From assembly GCF_001541315.1 (NCBI RefSeq), contig NZ_LMVK01000004.1:82479-146478 (forward strand): a stretch of 64,000 nt of DNA, written 5' to 3'. Origin of the DNA: Agrobacterium tumefaciens str. B6. GTDB lineage: Bacteria > Pseudomonadota > Alphaproteobacteria > Rhizobiales > Rhizobiaceae. The notes beneath the pieces were generated by a model. The model worked only from the letters and a program-made list of their open reading frames with translations, did no database searches and was not told the origin of the DNA. Within the stretch, counting starts at the first letter, position 1, and the number at the start of each line of letters is the position of its first letter. The position numbers and the translations under genes are program-made. Shown piece by piece: positions 1-9,574 of this stretch.

Positions 1-230
1 TCATCATCAACGGCGATTCCGACAAGGTCGCGCCTGAGAAGGACGTGAATGGTCTGGTGGAAAAGCTGAAGACCCAGAAGGGCATCCTCATCACCCACCG
101 CACCCTTCCCGGCGCCAACCACTTCTTCAATGGCAAGGTGGATGAGCTGATGGGCGAATGCGAGGACTACCTCGACCGTCGCCTGAATGGTGAACTGGTG
201 CCGGAACCGGCAGCGAAGCGTATTCGGTGA
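1..230 (+). CDS. alpha/beta hydrolase, C-terminal end only
   Basis: The gene enters from the left edge; the open frame is already running at base 3 and stops at 230. About 75 residues remain. They carry an Asp in a GDSDKVAP context and a later His in GANHFF, the usual spacing and context of the last two members of a Ser-Asp-His triad in dienelactone-hydrolase-like proteins (COG2945 type). The nucleophile elbow would lie outside the window. The internal ATG at 45 is not the start, because the matching sequence begins upstream of it. The substrate cannot be inferred. Confidence 0.75.
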   Translation, partial: IINGDSDKVAPEKDVNGLVEKLKTQKGILITHRTLPGANHFFNGKVDELMGECEDYLDRRLNGELVPEPAAKRIR

Positions 231-293
231 TAAGCCGCGCATCGTCGGGGCAGGTCTTGATCTAGCTACAGTGATCGACGGCGGGCTTGGCTT

Positions 294-449
294 ACCCCCC
301 TCTGCCCTGCCGGGCATCTCCCCCTCAAGGGGGGAGATCGAATCGTGGCGACCTATCGGCCACCTTGAACGTAGCAGCTTAGGTAAAGAGCAGGCGTCTG
401 GCTGATCTCCCCCCTTGAGGGGGAGATGCCCGGCAGGGCAGAGGGGGGT
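294..449. repeat. 46-bp perfect inverted repeat (palindromic intergenic element)
   Basis: Bases 294-339 and 404-449 are exact reverse complements over 46 positions, separated by 64 bases. Each arm itself contains a small palindrome around CCCCTCAAGGGG. The element fills the space between the hydrolase end and the anmK end. C-rich palindromes of this look are scattered through Rhizobiales intergenic DNA. It could form a long hairpin at the convergent gene ends, but no T-tract follows either arm, so I do not call it a simple terminator. Confidence 0.85.
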
Positions 450-471
450 GAGCCACACCCGCCGTCGTCTA

Positions 472-1593
472 TTACGCCCTCACCAAAACCCCACCCGTCA
501 CCGGCTCATTCACACCCGTCGTTCCGGGGTAGGTCAGCGGCAAGCCTTTAAGCGATCGCACGGCCAGATAGGCCCAGGCCTCCGCCTCCATCGCCCCGCC
601 ATCGAAACCCGCCTCTTCCGCCGCAATCACCCGCGCGCCCCCCTTTGCGGCAAGGCTCGCGAATTCTTCCATAATCACCGGGTTGAGACGCCCGCCACCG
701 CAGACCACATAGGTTTTTGCTTCTTCCGGCAGATAGCTCGCCGATTTGAGGATTGCAGCGCCCGTCAGATGCGACAGCGTGCGCGCGCCGTCGGCAAACG
801 AGGCCTCGCCCTTTTGCGGTGGCACAAAATCGCTGCGATCAAGGGAGCGGCGGATATTGGCCGAGAAGAACGGGCTTTCCATGTAGCGGGTGACGAGCGA
901 GGCAACGACACTGCCGCCCGCCGCCGTCCTGCCACCCTTGTCGAAGGCTTTCCCCGTATGCGCCTCGATCCACTGGTCGATCAACATGTTGCCGGGACCG
1001 CTGTCGAAAGCGGCAAGTCGCCCTCCTTCGCCGATATAGGTAAGGTTGGATATGCCACCAATATTGACGAAGACGGCAGGCGTTTCGAACTCTGCCGGCA
1101 GATTGGCGGAGAGCGCCATGTGATAGGCGGGAATGAGCGGCGCGCCCTGCCCGCCATGTACCATGTCGTTCGCCCGCATGTCGTAAACCACATCGATGCC
1201 GGTTTCTTCAGCCAGAAGCGCGCCGTCGCCGATCTGCACGGTCAGCGCCTCATCCGGGCGGTGCAGCACCGTCTGGCCATGAAAACCGATCACATCGATA
1301 TCGCCGGCTTCAAGCCGGTGACGGTGGAGGAAGGATTTGACCGCCGCGGCATGGGCAAGCGTCAGCTTGCGCTCTGCCTCACCAAGATCGCCGGGACGCT
1401 CGCGCCGTTCGCGAATGGATTTGGCTGTCACAAGCGCCTTCTGCCAGATGGCCCGCAGGCCGGCATCATAGGGGAAATAACCGCTCGGCCCGGGCCGCAC
1501 CACGCGTTCGCCATCCGTGCGCAGAAGGGCGATATCGATGCCGTCCATCGATGTTCCGCTCATCAGCCCGATCGCCGTTTTGACCTCGCCCAC
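472..1593 (-). CDS. anmK: anhydro-N-acetylmuramic acid kinase AnmK
   Basis: Cytosolic enzyme that phosphorylates and opens 1,6-anhydro-MurNAc to MurNAc-6-phosphate during recycling of cell-wall muropeptides. The 373-residue length is normal for AnmK. The N-terminus has the family's phosphate-binding [12 protein letters not shown] motif at residues 9-20, and further on are FHGQT and the glycine-rich VNIGGISN and DSGPGN segments of the ASKHA kinase fold. It is transcribed away from tyrS, sharing a 150-bp divergent region. No other recycling genes lie next to it. Confidence 0.95.
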   Translation of the reverse strand: MGEVKTAIGLMSGTSMDGIDIALLRTDGERVVRPGPSGYFPYDAGLRAIWQKALVTAKSIRERRERPGDLGEAERKLTLAHAAAVKSFLHRHRLEAGDIDVIGFHGQTVLHRPDEALTVQIGDGALLAEETGIDVVYDMRANDMVHGGQGAPLIPAYHMALSANLPAEFETPAVFVNIGGISNLTYIGEGGRLAAFDSGPGNMLIDQWIEAHTGKAFDKGGRTAAGGSVVASLVTRYMESPFFSANIRRSLDRSDFVPPQKGEASFADGARTLSHLTGAAILKSASYLPEEAKTYVVCGGGRLNPVIMEEFASLAAKGGARVIAAEEAGFDGGAMEAEAWAYLAVRSLKGLPLTYPGTTGVNEPVTGGVLVRA

Positions 1594-1743
1594 GCGCCGC
1601 TCCTTTGCAATATCGAATCATGCTTACACGAATCGCCGTTATTCATGGCCGAAACGGGTGCACTTTTCAAAAAACAATGGTAAAGCCCCCGGCGTTCATT
1701 GGCTGCCAATGACGATAAATATCCAACCAGAAAGAAAAAGGTC

Positions 1744-2997
1744 ATGTCCAGGTTCAAGTCCGATTTCCTCCGCACGCTCGACGAGCGCGGCTTCATTCAC
1801 CAGATCTCCGACGAGTCGGGTCTCGACGAACTGTTCGCCAAGGAAACCGTGACCGCCTATATCGGCTATGATCCGACGGCCTCGAGTTTGCATGTCGGCC
1901 ACCTCACCCAGATCATGATGCTGCACTGGATGCAGAAGACCGGCCATCAGCCGATTTCCCTGATGGGCGGCGGCACCGGCATGGTCGGCGATCCGTCTTT
2001 CAAGGAAGAGGCCCGCAAGCTGATGACGATCGACATGATCGAGGACAACATCACCTCGCTCAAGCACGTCTTCGCCAACTACCTCGATTATGACCGCGCG
2101 GAAAACCCGGCGCTGATGATCAACAATGCCGACTGGCTGCGCGGCCTCAATTACCTCGAGTTCCTGCGCGATGTCGGCCGCCACTTCTCGGTCAACCGCA
2201 TGCTGTCCTTCGACAGCGTGAAGACGCGCCTCGACCGCGAGCAGTCGCTGTCCTTCCTCGAATTCAACTACATGATCCTTCAGGCCTACGACTACGTGGA
2301 ACTGAACCAGCGCACCGGTTGCCGCCTGCAGATGGGCGGTTCCGACCAGTGGGGCAACATCATCAACGGTATCGATCTCGGTCACCGCATGGGGACACCG
2401 CAGCTTTACGCGCTGACCTCGCCGCTCCTCACCACCTCCTCGGGTGCGAAGATGGGCAAGTCGGCATCGGGCGCCGTTTGGCTGAACAAGGATCTGCTGC
2501 CGGTCTATGATTTCTGGCAGTACTGGCGCAACACGGAAGATGCGGATGTCGTTCGCTTCGCGAAGCTCTTCACCACGCTGCCGATGGATGAGATCGCCCG
2601 CATTGCGGCGCTTGGCGGATCGGAGATCAACGAGGCGAAGAAAATCCTCGCGACCGAAGTAACGGCGATCCTGCATGGCCGCGCCGCTGCGGAAGAAGCT
2701 GCGGAAACGGCGCGCAAGACTTTCGAGGAAGGCGCGTTGGCTGAAAACCTGCCCTCCATCGAGGTTCCGGCATCCGAACTCGAAGCCGGCGTCGGCGTTC
2801 TCTCGCTCATCGTGCGCGCCGGTCTCGCCGGTTCGAACGGCGAGGCCCGCCGCCATGTTCAGGGCGGCGCGGTGAAGATCAACGACATCGGCGTTTCCGA
2901 TGAGCGTCAGAGCATTGGTTCCGGTGAAGTGACCGGCGACGGCGTCATCAAGCTCTCGGTCGGCAAGAAGAAGCACGTGCTGGTTCGCCCGGCGTAA
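1744..2997 (+). CDS. tyrS: tyrosyl-tRNA synthetase
   Basis: Class I aminoacyl-tRNA synthetase charging tRNA-Tyr in the cytosol. The HIGH signature appears as HVGH (50-53) and KMSKS as KMGKS (236-240). An S4 RNA-binding domain occupies about the last 65 residues. The 417-residue length fits bacterial TyrRS. The ATG at 1744 is preferred because the homologous sequence begins there; a TTG at 1699 would add 15 non-conserved residues. The Shine-Dalgarno (AAAAGG) is unusually close to the ATG. A strong terminator follows directly. Confidence 0.97.
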   Translation: MSRFKSDFLRTLDERGFIHQISDESGLDELFAKETVTAYIGYDPTASSLHVGHLTQIMMLHWMQKTGHQPISLMGGGTGMVGDPSFKEEARKLMTIDMIEDNITSLKHVFANYLDYDRAENPALMINNADWLRGLNYLEFLRDVGRHFSVNRMLSFDSVKTRLDREQSLSFLEFNYMILQAYDYVELNQRTGCRLQMGGSDQWGNIINGIDLGHRMGTPQLYALTSPLLTTSSGAKMGKSASGAVWLNKDLLPVYDFWQYWRNTEDADVVRFAKLFTTLPMDEIARIAALGGSEINEAKKILATEVTAILHGRAAAEEAAETARKTFEEGALAENLPSIEVPASELEAGVGVLSLIVRAGLAGSNGEARRHVQGGAVKINDIGVSDERQSIGSGEVTGDGVIKLSVGKKKHVLVRPA

Positions 2998-3020
2998 CGC
3001 CCGCACCAAAGCTGTTATTG

Positions 3021-3045
3021 AGGGCCGCGAAAGCGGCCCTTTTTA
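3021..3045 (+). terminator. rho-independent terminator of tyrS
   Basis: Perfect 8-bp GC-rich stem (3021-3028 with 3033-3040), GAAA loop, then a T-run. The T-run overlaps the stop codon of the convergent AsmA-like gene. Confidence 0.9.
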
Positions 3046-6000
3046 TTGGAACTCGAAGATCTGCCGGAAGACGCCGGGCGCGATGAGCGACAGCGGATTA
3101 ATCGTCAGCTTCGGCTGGTCCGTCTGGCCTGACAGCTTGAAGGTAATGCCGAGCAGACCCCGGTCGCGGCCATTGCCAAGGAAGATGCCGATGAAAGGCA
3201 GTTCCCCGAACAGCCGGTTCAGACCATAGGCAGGCATGAAGGTGCCGGTCATGTCCATGCGGCCGCTCTGGTCCTTCAAGAGCCCCTGGAATGTCGCGCC
3301 GATCTGTTCACCGCGCACGACGCCGTTTTCCACCGCCACCGAACCGTTGACATAAACGAGGCGGGCAAAACCGCGCTGGAATTTTTCCGAACTGACATCG
3401 ATATTGCGGCGCACCGCATTGTTGAGGCTCCTGCCGTCCTCACCCGTCGGTGTGGCGACGATGTCCTGCAGCTTGGCTTCGTTGACGACGGCAAAATTGC
3501 GCAGGTCGAGCGAGCCACTCCAGTCGCTGCCATTGGACGTCGTCAGCGCAAGATTGAGCAGGCCGCCGCGGATGCGGCTGTAGATATTGGCAAAACGGGC
3601 GAGCGAACCCGCATCGCTGCTGGTCAGCGTTACGGTTCCCGTCGCCCCGCGATTGGTGGTCTGGGCGACGACCGCCTGGCCGTTGCCGGTGACACCGCGG
3701 AAATCAACCGAGCGTACCTTGCCGTCCCGCACGCTGACATCGGCGCTGACATTGCCGAGGATTTCGTCGTTGAAACCGTAAACCTTGTCGAACTGCGCCT
3801 TGACGGAAAGTGTGGGCTGCGAGCGGGATGCGCCGTCGCTGCCGCTGGAGGGGCTGCGCAGCTTCGAAATGAAGGGCCTGAGATCGGCGGATTTGCCCGA
3901 TGCATTGATGATATAGCCGTTCTTCGACGCGGCGACCGAAACGGCGTAATTGTCGGAGGGCGAGAGTTGCACGCGGCTGAGATCGGCGGAAATCAGCCCG
4001 TTCTTGCTGAAGGCGATATCGCCGGCAGCGCCGAAACCGTCACCATCGAGTGAGAAGTCGCTGATCGTCGTGCGCCCATCAGCCACTTCCATGGTCAAGG
4101 TGGCATTGGCGGGAAAGCCGATACCCTTGCTCCAGCCGAGCCCGGGCAGAATGATCGACGCCTTGGTCAGATCAAGCCGGATGTCCTGGCGTTTGGGGTC
4201 AGCGCCGTCGATTTCGATCGCCGTCGTGCCGCCGAGGACCGTGGACAGTTCAGGGGCGAGCTTGGCGACCTGCGTCTCATTGAGGGTTGCCTTCAGCGAC
4301 AGTGTCGGCGCGATATCGCTCTTCTTGCGCACCGGCTCCGTCATCACGATGTCCATCGGCACGTCGTCCACGCGGCCCTTGCCCTCCAGTTTGAGCTGGC
4401 GGTCGTCCAACGTCATGAAGCCATCGAGAGCGGTCACCTTGTGGCCGGCGAAGGGCTTCGTCAGCGACAGGTTTTTCAGGTCGAGATCGGCCGTCCAGAC
4501 CGGCGGCGGCGGGTTGTGGCTGGAAAGCAGGCCAACGGTGAGATTCGCGTGGGCTTTGACATCACCGGTGAAATCTTCCGGTTTGAACTGCGTGTCCTTG
4601 AGCGCATTGATGGGTTTGAGTGTCGCAAGCTCGGCCACGGCGTCGGCCGAACCTGAAACGTTCAACTCGAGATTTCCGAGCAGCGGCTTGTCGTAAACAG
4701 CGGAAATGAGAAAGCGGCTGTTCTCCAGCGCGAGCGAGCGGTTCGACGGGAAATAGGTGGTGCCCTGCTTGATATCGACGGCCATCTTGCCGCCGACAAG
4801 GTCAAAATGCGCATCGACATCGCGCAACGGTGGAATGTCGCCGGTGGTATTGAGACGCGTATCATCGATATCGAAGCGGATCTGCATTTCGCTTTCGCCC
4901 AGCACCAGAGGGCAGCCGGGGCCGCACATCCGTCCCTGCGGGATGAAGATCGCGATTGACCCATTGGTTACGGTGCCGCCGTAAAGATTGGATACCACCC
5001 AGTCGCGTGGTTTGTGCGCCATCCAGAACGGCCAGAGCTGCTTGACCGCCGTGGCCTCCATCTTCGGAATCTGTCCGCCGAAACTGATTTCCGGCGAGCC
5101 CTGGCCGAACCGGATTTTCAGCGATCCCGCCATGTCTCCGAGCGGGCCCGTGACATAAAGCGCGGGAACATCGAGCTGTTTCGTCGCCGCCGTAAAATGC
5201 CCGTCCGCCTTCAGGCTGAAAGGAACAGGGGCCTCCCCCGAAGCTTCGGACGAAGCAACGCCATTGTCGATCCGCAACGAAAGACCGAAGCCGTCTTCCG
5301 TATCGCTGATTTCACCGGCGACCGGAATAATAGTCCGGCCGAGCTCCAGCCGCGAATTGTCGATGACGAGGGTGCTTTTTGCAAAGTCATAATGCGCATT
5401 GACGGTGCCTGCCGTGAAGGTCTGGGCTTCGCCGCCAATCCGAAGCGTGCCGTTGCCCATGCCGAGGGAAACGTCCAGGCGCGGCTCCTGCCCCTGCGTG
5501 GCCCGCCGAGCGACAATGTTGACGCCTGTCTTGACGTTCAGACCTTCATGAAGATTGCCGTCGGGATCGTATTTTTCCAGGAACGGGCCGATATCGAAAC
5601 CGTCGATGCGGGCCTCGAAGCCGTTGATCACGCCGCCCGCGCCGGAGGTTTTGAGCGACACGCTGGCAATTTCACCGTTAAACAGCGTTTCGCCATCAAG
5701 CGAATAGCCGCCCTGTTGATCCGGCGTCAGCGACAATTCGCGCACTTCGATGGTGCGCGGCTTGCCCAGCTCGCCGGGCGGCAGGTGAACCGAAACGCTG
5801 GAGATATCGATCTCCTCGGTTCCGCTGCTCAGGAAAGCCTGGGCGAGCTTGTCGAGCTGTCCGAAGGCATCCTGCAATTGCTGCGGTACGGCGTCGAGCT
5901 TGACGCTGGTGAGATCGAACCCGTTACCCTTGGGCAAAAGCGCGGTATCGAGCTCCATCCCGTCAGCTTCGAGGCTTTGCACCGAGACACGGCCGGTCAG

Positions 6001-6426
6001 AAGCGCAAGCGGATCGAGCGCCATGCCGATCGCTCGGGCCCGGCTCAGATGCTGGCCGGATTCCTTCTCAACGATATCCACGTCCTCAGCCACCAGCGCA
6101 AGGCGCAGCCCGGTGGAAAACCTGATCGCCGAAGAACCGATCCGCGCGCTGTAGTGTGGACCGAGCGCCTTTTCCAGCGCCTGCTGCGCCTGGCTGGAAA
6201 GCGTCGCATCGATCGATCCGGTCTCGACGGAAAGAATGATGCCGCCGATGGAGAGGAAGGCCAGCACGAAAAGCGCCGCGAAAATCTTGACGAAGGCTCG
6301 CACCATGGAGCGCGGCGCGGGGCAATGAACGATGATGGGATCTTCGGCCTGCGCCGAAGGAAGATCATGCAGCGCAATGATATCACGCCTGCCGAACTTG
6401 ACCTTTTCACCCCTGACTTCAGCCAT
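3043..6426 (-). CDS. large AsmA/YhdP-like envelope protein (DUF3971)
   Basis: A 1127-residue protein with a short cytoplasmic N-terminus, one membrane segment at about residues 41-63, and a very long beta-rich periplasmic region with repeated, alternating hydrophobic strands. This matches the DUF3971/AsmA-like C-terminal family (YhdP, TamB relatives), proposed to form long bridges that move phospholipids between inner and outer membranes. The ATG at 6426 is chosen because AAGGGC lies just upstream; an in-frame ATG at 6540 would add 38 residues and run into an inverted repeat. It is divergent from bcp. The specific cargo is unknown. Confidence 0.85.
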   Translation of the reverse strand: MAEVRGEKVKFGRRDIIALHDLPSAQAEDPIIVHCPAPRSMVRAFVKIFAALFVLAFLSIGGIILSVETGSIDATLSSQAQQALEKALGPHYSARIGSSAIRFSTGLRLALVAEDVDIVEKESGQHLSRARAIGMALDPLALLTGRVSVQSLEADGMELDTALLPKGNGFDLTSVKLDAVPQQLQDAFGQLDKLAQAFLSSGTEEIDISSVSVHLPPGELGKPRTIEVRELSLTPDQQGGYSLDGETLFNGEIASVSLKTSGAGGVINGFEARIDGFDIGPFLEKYDPDGNLHEGLNVKTGVNIVARRATQGQEPRLDVSLGMGNGTLRIGGEAQTFTAGTVNAHYDFAKSTLVIDNSRLELGRTIIPVAGEISDTEDGFGLSLRIDNGVASSEASGEAPVPFSLKADGHFTAATKQLDVPALYVTGPLGDMAGSLKIRFGQGSPEISFGGQIPKMEATAVKQLWPFWMAHKPRDWVVSNLYGGTVTNGSIAIFIPQGRMCGPGCPLVLGESEMQIRFDIDDTRLNTTGDIPPLRDVDAHFDLVGGKMAVDIKQGTTYFPSNRSLALENSRFLISAVYDKPLLGNLELNVSGSADAVAELATLKPINALKDTQFKPEDFTGDVKAHANLTVGLLSSHNPPPPVWTADLDLKNLSLTKPFAGHKVTALDGFMTLDDRQLKLEGKGRVDDVPMDIVMTEPVRKKSDIAPTLSLKATLNETQVAKLAPELSTVLGGTTAIEIDGADPKRQDIRLDLTKASIILPGLGWSKGIGFPANATLTMEVADGRTTISDFSLDGDGFGAAGDIAFSKNGLISADLSRVQLSPSDNYAVSVAASKNGYIINASGKSADLRPFISKLRSPSSGSDGASRSQPTLSVKAQFDKVYGFNDEILGNVSADVSVRDGKVRSVDFRGVTGNGQAVVAQTTNRGATGTVTLTSSDAGSLARFANIYSRIRGGLLNLALTTSNGSDWSGSLDLRNFAVVNEAKLQDIVATPTGEDGRSLNNAVRRNIDVSSEKFQRGFARLVYVNGSVAVENGVVRGEQIGATFQGLLKDQSGRMDMTGTFMPAYGLNRLFGELPFIGIFLGNGRDRGLLGITFKLSGQTDQPKLTINPLSLIAPGVFRQIFEFQ

Positions 6427-6531
6427 ACGCCCTTGTTTGCCCTTGAATAGCTTTTGTTTCGCCGCAACACCGGAGCGGATGGCGAAAAGTATAAGCGGTT
6501 TCCGTCTGGAATCCCGCTCTAATTCTTTAGC

Positions 6532-6588
6532 CCAGATCACGATTGAGATTTAAGATCGTTTCGACCTCAAATCTCAATCGTGATCTGG
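6532..6588. repeat. 20-bp perfect inverted repeat in a divergent promoter region
   Basis: Bases 6532-6551 and 6569-6588 are exact reverse complements around a 17-base centre. They sit between the AsmA-like gene and bcp, about 70 bp before the bcp start. The low GC of the arms and lack of a T-tract make an operator or cruciform more likely than a terminator. Confidence 0.8.
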
Positions 6589-6660
6589 ACGACGCGCGGT
6601 TTCGCTATATATCGAATGTGGCGACTTTCACTCAACATCCCGGCGAAAGAAAGGTAGATT

Positions 6661-7128
6661 ATGACAGACTTGACGATTGGCGGCACCGCTCCCGATTTTA
6701 CTTTGCCCCGTAACGGTGAAGGGACGGTGACATTGTCCAAACTGCAAGGCAAGGCCGTCATCCTCTATTTCTACCCGAAGGACGACACATCAGGCTGCAC
6801 CGCCGAAGCCATCGACTTCAGCGCGCTGGGCGGCGAATTCGAGGCCGCCAACGCCGTCGTCATCGGCATTTCGCCCGACAGCGTCAAAAGCCACGACAAA
6901 TTCGCGGCAAAACACGCGCTCTCCGTCATGCTGGCCGCCGATGAGGAGAAGAAGGTGGTGGAAGCCTACGGCGTCTGGAAGGAAAAAAGCATGTATGGCA
7001 AAAAATACATGGGTGTCGAACGCACCACCTTCCTCATCGCGCCGGATGGAAAAATCGCGGAAGTCTGGAACAAGGTGAAGGTCGCGGGTCACGCGCAGGC
7101 CGTTCTTGAGGCCGTGAAGAAGCTCTGA
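6661..7128 (+). CDS. bcp: thioredoxin-dependent peroxiredoxin, Bcp/PrxQ type
   Basis: Reduces hydrogen peroxide and organic peroxides using thioredoxin or glutaredoxin. 155 residues, AhpC/TSA fold. The peroxidatic Cys46 lies in YPKDDTSGCT. Many PrxQ proteins carry a resolving Cys five residues later (GCTxxxC); here that position is Asp/Ile and no other Cys is present, so this is the 1-Cys form. The region upstream has a 20-bp inverted repeat and a TATATA-rich stretch that may be the promoter. The DUF455 gene follows after 14 bp and is probably co-transcribed. Confidence 0.95.
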   Translation: MTDLTIGGTAPDFTLPRNGEGTVTLSKLQGKAVILYFYPKDDTSGCTAEAIDFSALGGEFEAANAVVIGISPDSVKSHDKFAAKHALSVMLAADEEKKVVEAYGVWKEKSMYGKKYMGVERTTFLIAPDGKIAEVWNKVKVAGHAQAVLEAVKKL

Positions 7129-7142
7129 GGGGCCAATCCGTC

Positions 7143-7970
7143 GTGACGCCCCCATTCAAGATCATTTCGCTCCGAGGCGGCGCGACGGATGCCATCGTGA
7201 GCGCCGATCTCGACAGAAAAACCGCGCTCGCGCAGGAAACGGCAACGCGCTGGTTTGCGCGCCGCCTGTCGCTGCGCTCCCCGCTCGACCCGCCGCTGCC
7301 CGAACGTCCAGGCAGGCCCGAGAAGCCGAAACTCGTGCCGCCAACCGCCGTGGAACGCCGCTCGCTTCACAGCGTCAAGGGACGGATCGCGCTGCTGCAT
7401 GCCATCGCCCATATCGAACTCAACGCCGTCGATCTCGCACTCGACATCGTCGCCCGATATGCCAGCGAGCCCGTGCCGCATTCCTTTTTCGATGGCTGGA
7501 TGCAGGTCGCCTTCGAAGAGGCAAAACATTTCCGGCTGGTGCGCGACCGCCTGAGAAGCCTCGGCGCCGACTATGGCGATCTGCCGGCCCATGACGGGCT
7601 CTGGCAGGCAGCGCATTCCACCCGCAACGATCTCACCGCACGGCTGGCGGTCGTCCCGCTCATCCTGGAAGCGCGCGGACTGGACGTCACCCCTTCCCTG
7701 CAGGCCAGGATGCGCGAGACCGGCGATCTCGAAAGCGCCGCCGTTCTCGACGTCATCTATAATGATGAAAAGGGCCATGTCGCCATCGGCGCGAAATGGT
7801 TCCGGTTCCTGTGCGCGCGTGAAAAGAAGGACCCGGCCGCAACTTTCAGGCAGCTGGTGCGCGCCAATTTCCGCGGCCCGCTGAAACCGCCCTTCAACGA
7901 CCTTGCCCGAGCCGAGGCCGGTCTTACGCCTTCGTTTTACCGCTCGCTGACCGCCGTCAGCAATAGCTGA
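7143..7970 (+). CDS. DUF455 ferritin-like protein
   Basis: 275 residues. The central part has the paired Glu/His motifs of a di-iron four-helix bundle: an IAHIELNA helix (about residues 90-97), FEEAKHF (about 123-129), an LEARGLD helix (about 177-183) and YNDEKGHV (about 207-214). This identifies DUF455, a ferritin-like family distantly related to the tRNA hydroxylase MiaE. The substrate is not known. The 14-bp spacing to bcp suggests joint expression, so a redox or iron-related role is plausible but inferred. Confidence 0.85.
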   Translation: MTPPFKIISLRGGATDAIVSADLDRKTALAQETATRWFARRLSLRSPLDPPLPERPGRPEKPKLVPPTAVERRSLHSVKGRIALLHAIAHIELNAVDLALDIVARYASEPVPHSFFDGWMQVAFEEAKHFRLVRDRLRSLGADYGDLPAHDGLWQAAHSTRNDLTARLAVVPLILEARGLDVTPSLQARMRETGDLESAAVLDVIYNDEKGHVAIGAKWFRFLCAREKKDPAATFRQLVRANFRGPLKPPFNDLARAEAGLTPSFYRSLTAVSNS

Positions 7971-7996
7971 CACCCGCAACTCACCTCCCGCAAAAC

Positions 7997-8014
7997 TTCG
8001 TTAACCTTAACGAA
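7997..8014. promoter_or_regulatory. palindrome TTCGTTAA-CC-TTAACGAA upstream of the M23 gene
   Basis: Two exact 8-base inverted arms (7997-8004, 8007-8014) centred 51 bp before the GTG start of the M23 peptidase. They include TTAACC/TTAACG half-sites reminiscent of CtrA boxes, and a GATTC (GANTC, CcrM methylation) site follows nearby. The match to the full TTAA-N7-TTAA CtrA consensus is not there, so this is only a candidate operator. Confidence 0.4.
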
Positions 8015-8056
8015 TTATGATTCCCCTTAAGAAATCGGCCAGTCCGGAGAGAGATT

Positions 8057-9355
8057 GTGACTGATACGGCGGAAAACCGGGTATTCGGCAAAAAGCGTGA
8101 GCCGCACGTGCTCATTCTCGCGCGCGGCGACAGGGTGCGGCACATGACCATCCGGCCGTGGATGGCGGCGCTTGCCGGCTGCACGATCGGCCTGTTTTCA
8201 CTCGGCTATCTCGGCGCCACAAGCTATCTCATCTTGCGTGACGACCTCATCGGCGCGACCATGGCGCGCCAGACCCGCATGCAGAACGACTATGAAGACC
8301 GCATCGCGGCACTCCGGGCACAGGTGGACCGTGTCACTTCCCGGCAGCTGCTCGATCAGCAGGTTGTTGAAAAGAAAGTGGAAAAGCTGCTGGAACAGCA
8401 GGCGGCGCTAACCTCGCGGCACGGCCGCATGAGTGAATTGCTGGAGCGCGCCGAAAATTCCGGCATCGCCGCCTCCCCGGCCGCGCCCTCGTCTCTTTCG
8501 AACGCCATGGCGCCGGAAAAACGCGCTGACCTCTCCGGCGGCCTTTCGGCCATTGAAAAGCTGATGGCGCCACGCAGGCCACAGGCGGAAAAGCCCGCCA
8601 CATCAGACAGACGCGCCGCGTATGTACCCGAAGCCGGCGAAACGCCATCCGATCGGGCCGATCGGGTGTTCTCCAAGGTGACACTGTCGCTGAAGGATAT
8701 CGAACGCCAGCAGATATCGCGCATAGCCAGACTGACCAGCGACGCCGAAGACAAGGCGAACGCGATGCAGGACATCATCCGGCAGGCGGGCCTGAAAATC
8801 GAGGAAAGCGGCACGAACGACATAGGCGGTCCCTATGCCGATCCCGAGCGCGGTGAAGGCGATCCCTTCAACCTGTCGCTTACCAATCTCGACAATGCCC
8901 TGAATAGGCTCGACATCGTCAAGGAAACCGCAACCGCCCTGCCCTTCGGCAACCCTGCTCCCGGCCGGGCGATCACAAGCCGATTCGGCAACCGGATGGA
9001 TCCGTTTCTCGGCCGCCCGGCCCTGCATACCGGCATCGATTTTCGCGCCGAGACCGGTGCTGACGTCAAATCCACCGGCGCGGGCAAGGTGACGGTGGCG
9101 GAAAACTCAGGCGGCTACGGCAATATGGTCGAGATCGATCACGGCCAGGGGGTCTCGACGCGATTCGGCCATCTCTCCGCCATTCTGGTGAAAGCCGGCG
9201 ACAAGGTCGAAGCAGGCGACGTCATTGGCCGTGCCGGCAGCACCGGTCGCTCCACCGGTCCGCATGTGCATTATGAGGTGCGCCGCAACGATACGCCTGT
9301 TGATCCCATGCGGTTCCTGATCGCTGGAACGGAACTCAAAACCTATTTAAAATAG
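8057..9355 (+). CDS. membrane-anchored M23-family peptidoglycan peptidase
   Basis: 432 residues: cytoplasmic N-terminus, one membrane helix at about 35-57, a heptad-rich coiled coil at about 70-130, a variable linker, and a C-terminal LytM/M23 domain from about 300. Zinc ligands are intact: His324 and Asp328 (HTGID) and the HVH motif 403-405, so it should cleave peptide cross-bridges rather than only activate others. Start is GTG with a good GGAGAGA ribosome site. The layout is like RgsM, the polar-growth M23 protein of Sinorhizobium, which is a possible orthologue; this is an inference without alignment. Confidence 0.88.
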   Translation: MTDTAENRVFGKKREPHVLILARGDRVRHMTIRPWMAALAGCTIGLFSLGYLGATSYLILRDDLIGATMARQTRMQNDYEDRIAALRAQVDRVTSRQLLDQQVVEKKVEKLLEQQAALTSRHGRMSELLERAENSGIAASPAAPSSLSNAMAPEKRADLSGGLSAIEKLMAPRRPQAEKPATSDRRAAYVPEAGETPSDRADRVFSKVTLSLKDIERQQISRIARLTSDAEDKANAMQDIIRQAGLKIEESGTNDIGGPYADPERGEGDPFNLSLTNLDNALNRLDIVKETATALPFGNPAPGRAITSRFGNRMDPFLGRPALHTGIDFRAETGADVKSTGAGKVTVAENSGGYGNMVEIDHGQGVSTRFGHLSAILVKAGDKVEAGDVIGRAGSTGRSTGPHVHYEVRRNDTPVDPMRFLIAGTELKTYLK

Positions 9356-9471
9356 CAGCACGATTTTAATGCTTTTTTTGCGCTTTTTACGATAAATCGC
9401 TGAAATCTGCACCAAAGGCTGAGAAGCCCCGCCCGAACCCCGCTGTTTCGCGCGCTTTCCCCGTTGTTTCC

Positions 9472-9500
9472 TTGACTTTCCGGCAATTTGGGCATATCCC
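9472..9500 (+). promoter_or_regulatory. sigma70-type promoter for the RhlE helicase
   Basis: TTGACT (9472-9477), 17-base spacer, TATCCC (9495-9500). Transcription would start near 9507, giving a leader of about 70 nt containing a GTGCCG/CGGCAC hairpin (9519-9533). Confidence 0.5.
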
Positions 9501-9574
9501 CGCGCCAAGTCTTTGCAAGTGCCGCAGCGGCACGCAGGTGTTCTTACCGAACCAGAACGGAAAAAGTTCTTCCT

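Noticed and set aside
415..1683. Long plus-strand frame across anmK
   Set aside because: Antisense to a clear anmK gene; Arg/His-rich product with no motif, as expected of a shadow in GC-rich DNA.
5014..6450. 478-residue plus-strand frame opposite the AsmA-like gene
   Set aside because: The minus-strand gene has signal/membrane and beta-domain features; the plus frame has none and no ribosome site.
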